From contig CAZOKH010000028.1 of the NCBI GenBank assembly GCA_964580315.1, forward strand, positions 1 to 38,852: a stretch of DNA of 38,852 bases. Reading direction: 5' to 3'. The DNA comes from CAZOKH01 sp964580315. Its GTDB lineage: Bacteria; Chloroflexota; Anaerolineae; Anaerolineales; Anaerolineaceae. The translations under genes and the position numbers were made by a program. This document shows, one piece after another, positions 17,651 to 24,865 of this stretch; positions within the stretch are counted from its first letter, which is position 1, and each line of letters opens with the position of its first letter. The notes under the pieces were generated by a model. It saw nothing but the letters and a program-made list of their open reading frames with translations. It was not told where the DNA came from and ran no database searches.

Positions 17651-18637
17651 TTACCCCCCAATTTGCGCCATCTTGCGGTTATGCGGGCTCATCTTTTGTG
17701 CCAGTGAATGTCCTGCTGGTTTAAGCCGCATGGCTTCTTCCAGGATGGGCAAAATTGGCTTGCCCGCCCGCATGGCATCGCGCACCGGGATTTCGATGTC
17801 GTTCAACAGGCACAATCGCAGGTTTCCATCAGCAGTCAAACGCAGGCGGTTGCATTCATTGCAAAAATGCTGCCCAATTGGAGAAATGAAACCAATGGTA
17901 GCCATTGCATTGAGCAATTGAAAACTGCGCGCTGGGCCGCTGCCCTTCAGGTGTTCAACAGGCGTCAAACCTTCAGCATGGGTCAATTCTTTAATTTCCT
18001 GGGTGGAGATGAACATACTCGCCGGCTGTGGAAAGCCTTCACCCCAGCTTTGTTGATTTTCGATCGGCATCAATTCAATGAAACGCACATGCCAGGGATG
18101 CTCAAGGGTTAAGCGGGCAAAATCCACCAATTCATCATCATTCACACCGCGCATGACCACCGTGTTTATCTTGATCGGTTCAAAACCAGCGTCTTCAGCC
18201 GCCGAAAGTCCGCGCAGTACGGCGTCCAGTGAACCTCCACGGCAAATGCGCAGATATTTTTCCGGCTTCAGTGTGTCCAGGCTCACATTCACCCGTTTTA
18301 ATCCCGCATTTTTCAGTGGGCGAGCCAGTTTTTCTAACAATATCCCGTTAGTTGTAATACTAAGGTCTTCAATTTCTGGAATTTCAGACAGCATTTGTAC
18401 CAGGTCAACCACGCCCGGCCGCACCAGCGGCTCGCCGCCGGTCAGGCGCACCTGCCGAATTCCCTGGCTGGCAGCAACGCGAACAAATTCAACAATTTCT
18501 TCAAACCGCAAAATATTTTCATGAGGCTGCCATTCCACCCCTTCAGGCGGCATGCAATAAACGCACCGCAAATTGCAGCGATCAGTGATGGAAATGCGTA
18601 AATAAGTTATCGAGCGTCCGTAATGGTCTATCAGCAT
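17651..18637 (-). CDS. moaA: GTP 3',8-cyclase (molybdenum cofactor biosynthesis)
   Basis: A 328-residue radical-SAM enzyme that starts molybdopterin synthesis from GTP. The N-terminal cluster motif is C21-x3-C25-x2-C28 in 'CNLRCVYC'. The C-terminal cluster is in 'CNECNRLRLTADGNLRLC', and the chain ends in the conserved Gly-Gly needed for activity. The 'LTGGEPLVRPG' SAM-binding stretch is present. The ATG at 18637 has GAGG 5 bases upstream, so I prefer it to the ATG at 18664. moaC, moaD and moaE are not adjacent, so the pathway is completed elsewhere. Its presence beside a selenium operon suggests Mo/Se enzymes such as formate dehydrogenase in this genome; that is inference. Confidence 0.96.
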   Translation of the reverse strand: MLIDHYGRSITYLRISITDRCNLRCVYCMPPEGVEWQPHENILRFEEIVEFVRVAASQGIRQVRLTGGEPLVRPGVVDLVQMLSEIPEIEDLSITTNGILLEKLARPLKNAGLKRVNVSLDTLKPEKYLRICRGGSLDAVLRGLSAAEDAGFEPIKINTVVMRGVNDDELVDFARLTLEHPWHVRFIELMPIENQQSWGEGFPQPASMFISTQEIKELTHAEGLTPVEHLKGSGPARSFQLLNAMATIGFISPIGQHFCNECNRLRLTADGNLRLCLLNDIEIPVRDAMRAGKPILPILEEAMRLKPAGHSLAQKMSPHNRKMAQIGG

Positions 18638-18752
18638 CAATACCTCGTTTTCGTTTAAATCCAAAAAATTCTATCATAGATATTGTCAAAACCAGTCAAA
18701 TGGTCAGACAATTAAACAGACAAATCGATCTCAGATGGATAAACACCTTATT

Positions 18753-18761
18753 TGGTATACT
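18753..18761 (+). promoter_or_regulatory. Extended -10 promoter of the nitroreductase gene
   Basis: TGG followed by TATACT (18756-18761), 22 bases before the ATG. It lies in the 146-base divergent gap with moaA. Confidence 0.5.
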
Positions 18762-18783
18762 CATAAAAAAAGGAGCTGGCTGG

Positions 18784-19308
18784 ATGGAAACCTGGCAAAC
18801 CATATCGACAAGGCGCAGTATTCGTGAATTTACTGCTGAACCAGTCCCGGAGCAAGCGATTAGAAAAATGGTCACGGCAGCCTCAATGGCTGCCAGCGGC
18901 GGCAACTCGCAGGCCTGGTCTTTTCTGACCATTCAGGATCCCCGCCGCCTGCAAATGCTTGGCGCACTGGCGCCCGGCATCATTGGCAGCCCGCAGGTTG
19001 TATTCGTTTTGTGCATCGATGTCAGCCAGGAAGACCCTGAAAAAGACCCCTGGTTGTTTCAGTATATGGGCATGAGCCTGGGTGCCGCCATGCAAAATTT
19101 GTTGTTAACCGCCCACGACCTGGGGCTGGGAGCTTGCCCGGTGGCATCTTTCCATCAAAAAGCCGTGCAGGTTTTTCTGGATATTCCAGAACGCATGATT
19201 CCATTATTGTTGATCGCGGCAGGCTTTCCAAAATTTAAACCTGAGGCGCCTGCCAAAAAAGAATTCAATCAAATCTGTTTTGCTGAAAGCTGGGGTAATC
19301 CTTTATGA
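18784..19308 (+). CDS. Nitroreductase-family FMN oxidoreductase
   Basis: The 174-residue product is an FMN-dependent nitroreductase-like enzyme: 'TISTRRSIREFTAEPVPEQ' near the start, 'AASMAASGGNSQAWSF' for FMN binding, 'MSLGAAMQNLLLTAHDLGLG' and 'IAAGFPKFKP' near the end. Reduction of an electrophile by NAD(P)H is likely, but the natural substrate cannot be told. AGGAG lies 8 bases before the ATG at 18784. Longer in-frame starts upstream have no ribosome site. Its stop overlaps the next gene's ATG (ATGA), so the pair is translationally coupled. Confidence 0.9.
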   Translation: METWQTISTRRSIREFTAEPVPEQAIRKMVTAASMAASGGNSQAWSFLTIQDPRRLQMLGALAPGIIGSPQVVFVLCIDVSQEDPEKDPWLFQYMGMSLGAAMQNLLLTAHDLGLGACPVASFHQKAVQVFLDIPERMIPLLLIAAGFPKFKPEAPAKKEFNQICFAESWGNPL

Positions 19309-19607
19309 ACACTGATTTACTGCGCGATGATTTACTTTCGCTGGTCGGTTTTTTGCTCACCAGCGCCCAGGGCTTAAACCACGAGCCCACCGATTACGGC
19401 ACCTTCCGCCTTTTGGATGCTACCGGCAGGGTGCTGGAGATTATGCAAAAGCATGAGCTGGGTGATGAATTCACTGCTCAATTGCAGGCGCAAATTAACG
19501 AAAAACGCTTTGGCAGCATGAGTTCGAAAACCCTGGAGCCTTTCCTGCAGCACGTTATCCTGCAATATGCAGCTGAAATGAAAAGACGTTTGGAAAATCA
19601 ATCCTAA
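19305..19607 (+). CDS. Small DUF6092-like protein coupled to nitroreductase
   Basis: The 100-residue soluble, helical protein resembles DUF6092 members, with 'VGFLLTSAQGLNHEPTDYGTFRLLDA' style content near the start. No function is known for this family. It overlaps the nitroreductase by 4 bases (ATGA). A strong terminator follows. The assignment rests on memory of the family pattern and is less sure than the reading frame itself. Confidence 0.7.
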   Translation: MNTDLLRDDLLSLVGFLLTSAQGLNHEPTDYGTFRLLDATGRVLEIMQKHELGDEFTAQLQAQINEKRFGSMSSKTLEPFLQHVILQYAAEMKRRLENQS

Positions 19608-19611
19608 TTCT

Positions 19612-19648
19612 AAAAGCGCCCCGCTTAATTCGGCGGGGCGCTTTTGAT
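19612..19648. terminator. Bidirectional terminator between the nitroreductase operon and surface-protein gene
   Basis: AAAAGCGCCCCGC pairs with GCGGGGCGCTTTT in a 13-bp perfect stem with an 8-base loop. The A-run and U-run let it end both the plus-strand operon and the minus-strand surface-protein gene. Confidence 0.9.
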
Positions 19649-19672
19649 TCGTTTCAGTTTGACAAAGTCAGG

Positions 19673-22129
19673 TTATTCGTCACGCTGTTTTTTGGTCGCG
19701 GTGTGCGCAATCATGCCGATGCCCAGTGAAACCAGCGACAGGTTGAAGAACAAAACCGGATTCGCAGCGCCTTCGGTCAGGTCAACACCCGTCACCGGCA
19801 GCATCATCTCGCTGGCCACGGCAGTAGGGTCGCCCGGGGCAGCCAGGGTCGGCACAACATCACTGGCAAACTGGGGCAGCGGGCCGCCGCCGGCGAAATC
19901 ATCATCACCTGTTTCACGTTCAACCAGGGGTGTGTCATCATCATCGCCGGTCACATCATCATCGTCACCAGTGATATCATCGTCATCACCACTGTCATCA
20001 TCATCGGTGTCATCATCGTCACCGGTGACATATGAGCAGGAACCATCATCCGTATTAGCCTCCGGGTTGAAATTCAGGGCAGTTTCATCAGTGCAGCCAG
20101 TGATAACCGGTACACAGGAACCGTCATCGGTATTGGCAGCCGGGTTGTAGTTGATGGCGGTCGGATCGGTGCAGCCAGTAATGACCGGTACACAGGTGCC
20201 GTCATCGGTATTGGCTGATGGATTGTAATTGAAGGCAGTCGGATCGGTGCAGCCAGTGATAACCGGTACACAGGAACCGTCATCGGTATTGGCAGCCGGG
20301 TTGTAGTTGACGGCGGTCGGATCGGTGCAGCCAGTGATAACCGGTACGCAAGAGCCGTCATCCACATTGGCTGAAGCATTGTAATTATAGGCTGTTGGAT
20401 CAGTGCAGCCGTATTGAATGGTAATACAGGAACCATCATCGACTGTGGCGTTCGGGTTGTAATTATCACTGCCTTCGTCGGTGCAGCCGCGAATGGCCCG
20501 GTTGGAATAGTTTACAAAGGTCAACTGGCGGTTGAATGGGCTGACTGATTGGCCATTCTGCAGGGTGGGCCAGAGGAACCAGATGCCTCGGTTCTGGGTG
20601 ATAGTATCATTGGAACCATTGAGAATGGAAATGGCTTTAAGCCTTTGCGAGTTATTCATCAACTGGTTCCAAATATCTTTACCATTGTAGGTTGTGTTGC
20701 CCAAAAGATACCAGAAGATCAGTTTTTCGTCATTGGTACTCCAGCTATCCCGTGTTGAAACATTCACAGCGATCAACAGGTCATTCAAACGGTCAGTGGC
20801 TGTCATCCCAAAACCACGTTCATCCGGGCTGGTTGTGGTGTAGTAATTGACAATATCCGAATCCAACGGAGCCTTGAAGACCATTTGATAGATATTGCCG
20901 GACCCCGGATAGATGGTCATATCGGGTTCACCGCATTCCCATTCAAAAGATATGCTGGCATCATTGGCATCCTGGATGATGTAATAATCACCGTGGGAAA
21001 TCAGTTTCACATTGGCGGTTACATGTCCGTCTTTCTCCACCAGGCTCAATCCATCATCGAGTCTGCCGCCGTTATTGACCACAATTTCTTTACCATATAC
21101 CCCGTTGGTTGTGCCAAACAATGCATTCAGGATAAATTTATCTACAGATGCATACCCCGAAGTGTATGAACCAATTGTGCCATCCAGCATTGCCTCAATC
21201 AGAGAGAAAGCCGTAAATGATTGATTGTTTTTATTAATGGTTACGGTTTCATGATATTCACCCTGCGCCACATAGATCATGGCGCCGGCGGGAGCATTGT
21301 CAACCGCTGCCTGGAAGGGTGTGACGCTGGCATGGCATTCCACATTTGCCGGGCATCCGGTGCCGTCGGTGGTGAAACCGATCCATTTTGATTGGCTGGA
21401 ATCCCAGTAAAATGGATCGCTGCCAGCCAGGATTTCTTGCGCTTCTTCACTCGCCAGAGAAAGTGTTTCACCTTCCTCATTGACCAGATGTTTGCCTTCG
21501 TCATTCAAAAGTTCAATAATTTCAGTGGTTGGTTCCTCAGCTATCTCAGTTTGCTCCTGCGAGCCGACCTCTTCTGATGGATCAGATGAATCATCATTAC
21601 TGCTTGTTTCCTCAGGCGCCTCTTCCTCAACCGGAGCAGTTGATTCATCGACCGCACTTCCATCCTCAGTTGTGCCCTCTTCTTCAGGCGAGATCGGTTC
21701 TTCATCATCCGAAACGTCTTCAGTTTCATCCTCATCAACCAAGGGATCCGTTTCTTCAACACCCGGGACAACTTCTTCTTCTGGAGTTTCCGAATCCTGT
21801 GGCGTTTCTTCATCATGCGTAGCGTCATCATTCTCAACAGGTTCATATGGCGCTGGTTCACTTGCCGGGGACTCCGGTTCGGATGGTGCCGGTTCACTGG
21901 CCGGAGTTTCCGGTTCGGATGAGGCTGGTTCACTGGCCGGAGATTCCGGTTCAGATGAGGCTGGTTCACTGGCCGGGGTTTCCGGTTCAACCGCATCACC
22001 TTCATCAGCCAACACCGGTTTTATCCCCAGGGACAAAACCACGCTGAGCACCAGGAATAAGATAGAAAGAACATATCCTGTATAAGCAACACTTTTTGCG
22101 ATTCGATTCAGTAATTTTCTGAAAGCCAT
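19673..22129 (-). CDS. Secreted acidic surface protein with six GCTD/DDGSC repeats and an LPVTG anchor
   Basis: This 818-residue exported protein has a long signal segment (about 10-42), then a Glu/Ser/Pro-rich acidic stretch to about 210 with ASEPASSEPE-type repeats. A folded region from about 240 begins 'DPFYWDSSQSKWIGFTTDG' and contains 'GAMIYVAQGEYHETVTINKNN', like the start of a right-handed beta-helix. Then come six 26-residue repeats (GCTDPTAxNYNPxANTDDGSC), a stretch of GDDDDxT units, and a C-terminal 'LPVTG' motif, hydrophobic segment and basic tail. That tail resembles a sortase or similar sorting signal. The same beta-helix-like region is in the paralogue 319 bases upstream. GGGAGGG lies 4 bases before the ATG. 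Function is unknown; the acidic repeats suggest divalent-cation binding. Confidence 0.85.
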   Translation of the reverse strand: MAFRKLLNRIAKSVAYTGYVLSILFLVLSVVLSLGIKPVLADEGDAVEPETPASEPASSEPESPASEPASSEPETPASEPAPSEPESPASEPAPYEPVENDDATHDEETPQDSETPEEEVVPGVEETDPLVDEDETEDVSDDEEPISPEEEGTTEDGSAVDESTAPVEEEAPEETSSNDDSSDPSEEVGSQEQTEIAEEPTTEIIELLNDEGKHLVNEEGETLSLASEEAQEILAGSDPFYWDSSQSKWIGFTTDGTGCPANVECHASVTPFQAAVDNAPAGAMIYVAQGEYHETVTINKNNQSFTAFSLIEAMLDGTIGSYTSGYASVDKFILNALFGTTNGVYGKEIVVNNGGRLDDGLSLVEKDGHVTANVKLISHGDYYIIQDANDASISFEWECGEPDMTIYPGSGNIYQMVFKAPLDSDIVNYYTTTSPDERGFGMTATDRLNDLLIAVNVSTRDSWSTNDEKLIFWYLLGNTTYNGKDIWNQLMNNSQRLKAISILNGSNDTITQNRGIWFLWPTLQNGQSVSPFNRQLTFVNYSNRAIRGCTDEGSDNYNPNATVDDGSCITIQYGCTDPTAYNYNASANVDDGSCVPVITGCTDPTAVNYNPAANTDDGSCVPVITGCTDPTAFNYNPSANTDDGTCVPVITGCTDPTAINYNPAANTDDGSCVPVITGCTDETALNFNPEANTDDGSCSYVTGDDDDTDDDDSGDDDDITGDDDDVTGDDDDTPLVERETGDDDFAGGGPLPQFASDVVPTLAAPGDPTAVASEMMLPVTGVDLTEGAANPVLFFNLSLVSLGIGMIAHTATKKQRDE
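20036..20488 (-). repeat. Six tandem 78-bp units (26-residue Cys/Asp-rich repeats)
   Basis: Units of the form GCTDPTAxNYNPxANTDDGSCVPVIT, each with two cysteines and a DDGSC tail. The four middle units are nearly identical in DNA. The first and last units are more diverged, as expected for expansion in the middle. Confidence 0.9.
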
Positions 22130-22153
22130 GTTACCCTCCCTATGGGTAAGAAT

Positions 22154-22186
22154 AAAAAAAACCGATCAATTGGATAATTGACCGGT
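22154..22186 (-). terminator. Intrinsic terminator inside leader A
   Basis: ACCGGTCAATT and AATTGATCGGT form an 11-bp stem with one G-U pair, a 4-base loop and an eight-U tail. It lies 24 bases before the start codon of the LPVTG gene, so it would stop transcription before the gene unless prevented. Confidence 0.8.
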
Positions 22187-22260
22187 TTCGCTACTGGCTC
22201 CCTGAGATCACGCCTGGATCATTTCCACGGCAAGCGACCAAATAATGACGCTCAGATCAT
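22154..22260 (-). promoter_or_regulatory. Structured leader RNA, copy A, upstream of the LPVTG protein
   Basis: This leader shares with copy B, in order: GATCTGAG, TTGGTCGCTTGCC, a variable stem-loop, CTCAGGGAGCCA, GCGAAACCGGTCAAT and a terminator. CTGAG can pair with CTCAG. GGTCGC can pair with GCGAAACC (AA bulged). The variable stem is UGGA/UCCA in A but UGG/CCA in B within the GCC/GGC or GGU frame. The terminator's ACC overlaps the GGUCGC partner, so the two folds compete. The class is not one I recognise. Confidence 0.65.
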
Positions 22261-22317
22261 TGCTTTCAATTTGATTTTTATGAGAAATATTACCTTTTCT
22301 CAATTGGTTATAAATTG

Positions 22318-22345
22318 ATTATAGTGATTATTTTTAGTTTGTCAA
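22318..22345 (-). promoter_or_regulatory. Near-consensus promoter for the LPVTG gene
   Basis: On the minus strand TTGACA (22345-22340) and TATAAT (22323-22318) are separated by 16 bases. A predicted start near 22311 gives a leader of about 180 bases, holding the whole conserved element. Confidence 0.8.
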
Positions 22346-22397
22346 TAGTTAGTTTTATATTGTTTTTCGTCTATTTCAATGGGACAATTGCAATCAT

Positions 22398-22428
22398 AAA
22401 AAAACCCCCTGCTATTTGGGCAGGGGGC
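22398..22428 (-). terminator. Terminator of the IPVTG gene
   Basis: CCCCCTGC and GCAGGGGG form an 8-bp GC-rich stem with a 7-base loop, followed on the minus strand by a seven-U run. It lies 21 bases after the IPVTG gene stop. Confidence 0.9.
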
Positions 22429-22448
22429 TGTAGCACAACTATTCGCCT

Positions 22449-24593
22449 TTATTCATCCTTGCGACGGTGACGTGCCAATCCGTGAGCAACCATCCCAAAC
22501 CCCAGCGAAGCCAGTGACAGGTTGAAGAATAAAGCCGGATTGCTTGAAGCCTCAGTCAAGTCAATGCCGGTAACGGGAATCAACTGGGTTGTTTGAACCG
22601 CCACAGGAATCCCCGGTGCAGCCAACGTTGGCACAACATCTTCTTCAATTTCGGGAATATCGTCATCATCCATGTCGTCGTCATCCATGTCATCATCGTC
22701 GGTGATGTCATCGTCATCGGTGATGTCATCATCGTCAGTGATGTCGTCGTCGTCAGTGATGTCATCGTCATCGGTGATGTCATCATCGTCAGTGATGTCA
22801 TCGTCATCGGTGATGTCGTCGTCATCGGTGATGTCGTCGTCATCAGTGATGTCGTCGTCATCGGTTATGTCATCATCATCAGTGATGTCGTCGTCATCGG
22901 TTATGTCATCATCATCATCGTCGTCATCATCATCGTCGTCGTCATCGCCATCTTCACCGGGATCCAGGTAAATAAAACTGAGCTGCGTAAAAGTAGTCCC
23001 ATCCACCACAAATGGCATGGGTTCTTCCTCGCCTTCACCATTGGTCATCCAAAGGAACCAGACTTCCCAGGGGCTTTCATTTTCTGCCCGGCATGCGCTG
23101 TCAGCATGACACGCGATAACCTGATCAAATAAAGCTTGTTGAGCAGCATCCAGAACAATGGGAATGGGATTCGGGGTGAGCGGCGGATTGTATTCTGCTG
23201 TATCACCCAGGATATGCCAGAAAAGATCCTGTTCGTCTTGCGGGTCTAAAGGCGTTGCCAGCTTCTTGAATATATTGACAGCCAGCATCAATTGTTCAAG
23301 ACGCTCCTGGGTAGTTCGATCTAACCCGGTGTCGTCTGTCTGCAAATTGTAATAACTGATTATGTCTGGATTGAAAAGGTCTTTAAACACAACCCGGTAG
23401 TTTACCAGGAAGGTGATATCTTGATCAGGCTCACCGCATTCCCATTCATAATTCACAGCATCATCATTGGCGTCTCTGATGCGGAAATACCCATCGGCAG
23501 GATATAGTTCAACATCGGCTGTAACCGTTCCATCATCCTCCACCAGGCTGAAACCATCATCCAGCCTTCCGCCGCTGTTGACAACAACTTTCGGGCTGTG
23601 CACTCCCTTTGTGGTCCCAAATAATGCATTCAGGATAATTTCAGTGACTGTAGCGATCCCGGAAGTGGAAGAATTAACCGAGCCGTCGGTTGCCACATCG
23701 ATGGTTGAAAATGCGGTAAAGGAAAGGTTATTGGTATTGATTGTTACGGTTTCATCATAATTACCCGCAGCCACATAAATCATGGCGCCTTCCGGGGCGC
23801 TGCTCACGGCAGTCTGAAAAGGCGTGGTGCTTGCCAGGCAGGTTACATTTGCAGGGCAGCCGGTTCCATCAGGGGTATATCCTACCCATTGTGTACCATC
23901 CCAGAAAAACGGATCATTGCCGTTCAATGCTTCAGCAGCCTCTTCACTGGCCAGGGGAATAACTTCGCCTTCCTCATCCACCAGTTCCAAACCTTCTTCA
24001 TTGAGCAGCGTGACGATTTCTTCCGTCAACTCGGGCGCCGGTTCTTCAACCATGGGTTCAGGAGATTCTTCAACAGGAACCTCAATTTCAATAATCAAAT
24101 CAGGCGGAGATTCCGTTTCTTCAGGCGGGCAAATTTCAGATTCACCGTCTTCTACCGGCAGCACATCCGGCTCTTCTACCACAGGTAATTCGTCGGATGG
24201 TTCTTCACCGGCAGGTTCGTCGCCTGCATCATCATCACCTGTAGGTTCTTCACCGGCAGGTTCGCCGCCTGCATCATCATCACCTGTAGGTTCTTCACCG
24301 GCAGGTTCGCCGCTTGCATCATCATCACCTGTGGGTACTTCACCGGCGGGTTCGCCGCTGGCAGGTTCTTCTGCAGCCGGCTCTTGATCCTCAGTCGCTG
24401 GCGAACCATCCGACTCCGGTTCGCCTGTTTCGCCTGCGGGCGCTTCGGGTTGTCCATCTCCACCCTCATCTGCCCGCACCGACTTAACCCCCATTGCCAA
24501 TACAAGGCTGACTACCAGGAAAAGAACAGAAAGGACATAACCTGCATAAGCTGCACTTTGTAGGATACGGTGCATTGATTTGTGGATTGTCAT
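22449..24593 (-). CDS. Secreted acidic surface protein with DDDDIT repeats and an IPVTG anchor
   Basis: A 714-residue paralogue of the LPVTG protein. It has a long signal segment (about 10-42), an acidic Pro/Glu-rich stretch with EPAGEEPTGDDDA repeats, and the shared domain starting 'DPFFWDGTQWVGYTPDG' with 'GAMIYVAAGNYDETVTINTNN'. Near the C-terminus comes a run of Asp and 12 DDDDIT units, then 'IPVTG', a hydrophobic segment and a basic tail. The GCTD repeats of the paralogue are missing. The shared central domain is a close match to its sister. GGGAGGG lies 4 bases before the ATG. The Asp-rich block could bind Ca2+ in bulk; that is inference. Confidence 0.85.
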   Translation of the reverse strand: MTIHKSMHRILQSAAYAGYVLSVLFLVVSLVLAMGVKSVRADEGGDGQPEAPAGETGEPESDGSPATEDQEPAAEEPASGEPAGEVPTGDDDASGEPAGEEPTGDDDAGGEPAGEEPTGDDDAGDEPAGEEPSDELPVVEEPDVLPVEDGESEICPPEETESPPDLIIEIEVPVEESPEPMVEEPAPELTEEIVTLLNEEGLELVDEEGEVIPLASEEAAEALNGNDPFFWDGTQWVGYTPDGTGCPANVTCLASTTPFQTAVSSAPEGAMIYVAAGNYDETVTINTNNLSFTAFSTIDVATDGSVNSSTSGIATVTEIILNALFGTTKGVHSPKVVVNSGGRLDDGFSLVEDDGTVTADVELYPADGYFRIRDANDDAVNYEWECGEPDQDITFLVNYRVVFKDLFNPDIISYYNLQTDDTGLDRTTQERLEQLMLAVNIFKKLATPLDPQDEQDLFWHILGDTAEYNPPLTPNPIPIVLDAAQQALFDQVIACHADSACRAENESPWEVWFLWMTNGEGEEEPMPFVVDGTTFTQLSFIYLDPGEDGDDDDDDDDDDDDDDITDDDDITDDDDITDDDDITDDDDITDDDDITDDDDITDDDDITDDDDITDDDDITDDDDITDDDDITDDDDMDDDDMDDDDIPEIEEDVVPTLAAPGIPVAVQTTQLIPVTGIDLTEASSNPALFFNLSLASLGFGMVAHGLARHRRKDE
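22697..22916 (-). repeat. Minisatellite of 12 tandem 18-bp units encoding DDDDIT
   Basis: Twelve in-frame 18-base units, each giving four Asp, Ile and Thr. Asp codons alternate GAT and GAC, so units are not identical at the DNA level. This could be either old expansion or selection on the protein repeat. Confidence 0.92.
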
Positions 24594-24610
24594 AATACCC
24601 TCCCGTTAAC

Positions 24611-24641
24611 GAAAAAAACCGATCAAAATACATTGACCGGT
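24611..24641 (-). terminator. Intrinsic terminator inside leader B
   Basis: ACCGGTCAA and TTGATCGGT form a 9-bp stem with one G-U pair, followed by seven U, about 18 bases before the IPVTG start codon. Confidence 0.78.
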
Positions 24642-24710
24642 TTCGCCATTGGCTCCCTGAGTTCCTACCTGGCTAGCCAGGCAAGCGACCAATTTTCGGT
24701 TCTCAGATCA
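24611..24710 (-). promoter_or_regulatory. Structured leader RNA, copy B, upstream of the IPVTG protein
   Basis: Same order of conserved blocks as copy A: GATCTGAG, TTGGTCGCTTGCC, a variable palindromic stem (CCTGGCTAGCCAGG), CTCAGGGAGCCA, GCGAAACCGGTCAAT, then a terminator. The variable stem differs in sequence from A but keeps pairing, which supports a folded RNA. Both copies sit right before a start codon of a paralogous surface protein gene. Confidence 0.65.
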
Positions 24711-24768
24711 CAGCCGTCAAGAAATCTTTCATTACTATTGTTAAAAACTTCGGCTAATCACAACTACT

Positions 24769-24797
24769 ATTATATACAATAAAATTTGGTTTTTCAA
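24769..24797 (-). promoter_or_regulatory. Near-consensus promoter for the IPVTG gene
   Basis: TTGAAA (24797-24792) and TATAAT (24774-24769) are 17 bases apart on the minus strand. The bases around the -35 (AACTATTGA) match those at the promoter of the sister gene. Confidence 0.8.
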
Positions 24798-24865
24798 TAG
24801 TTAGAAAACAATTGGTAGTTTTAACTTTGTTATCGCTTTGTTTTAGACAAACTATCAACATTATT

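Noticed and set aside
20036..20488. CRISPR-like array
   Set aside because: The repeats are contiguous, in frame and coding, with no unique spacers.
22154..22260. c-di-GMP-I riboswitch
   Set aside because: The hallmark GGCAAACC and ACGCAAAGCC blocks are missing in both copies of the leader.
22672..22971. 99-residue plus-strand frame of Met-Ser repeats
   Set aside because: It is the mirror of the DDDDIT minisatellite on the other strand, with no ribosome site.
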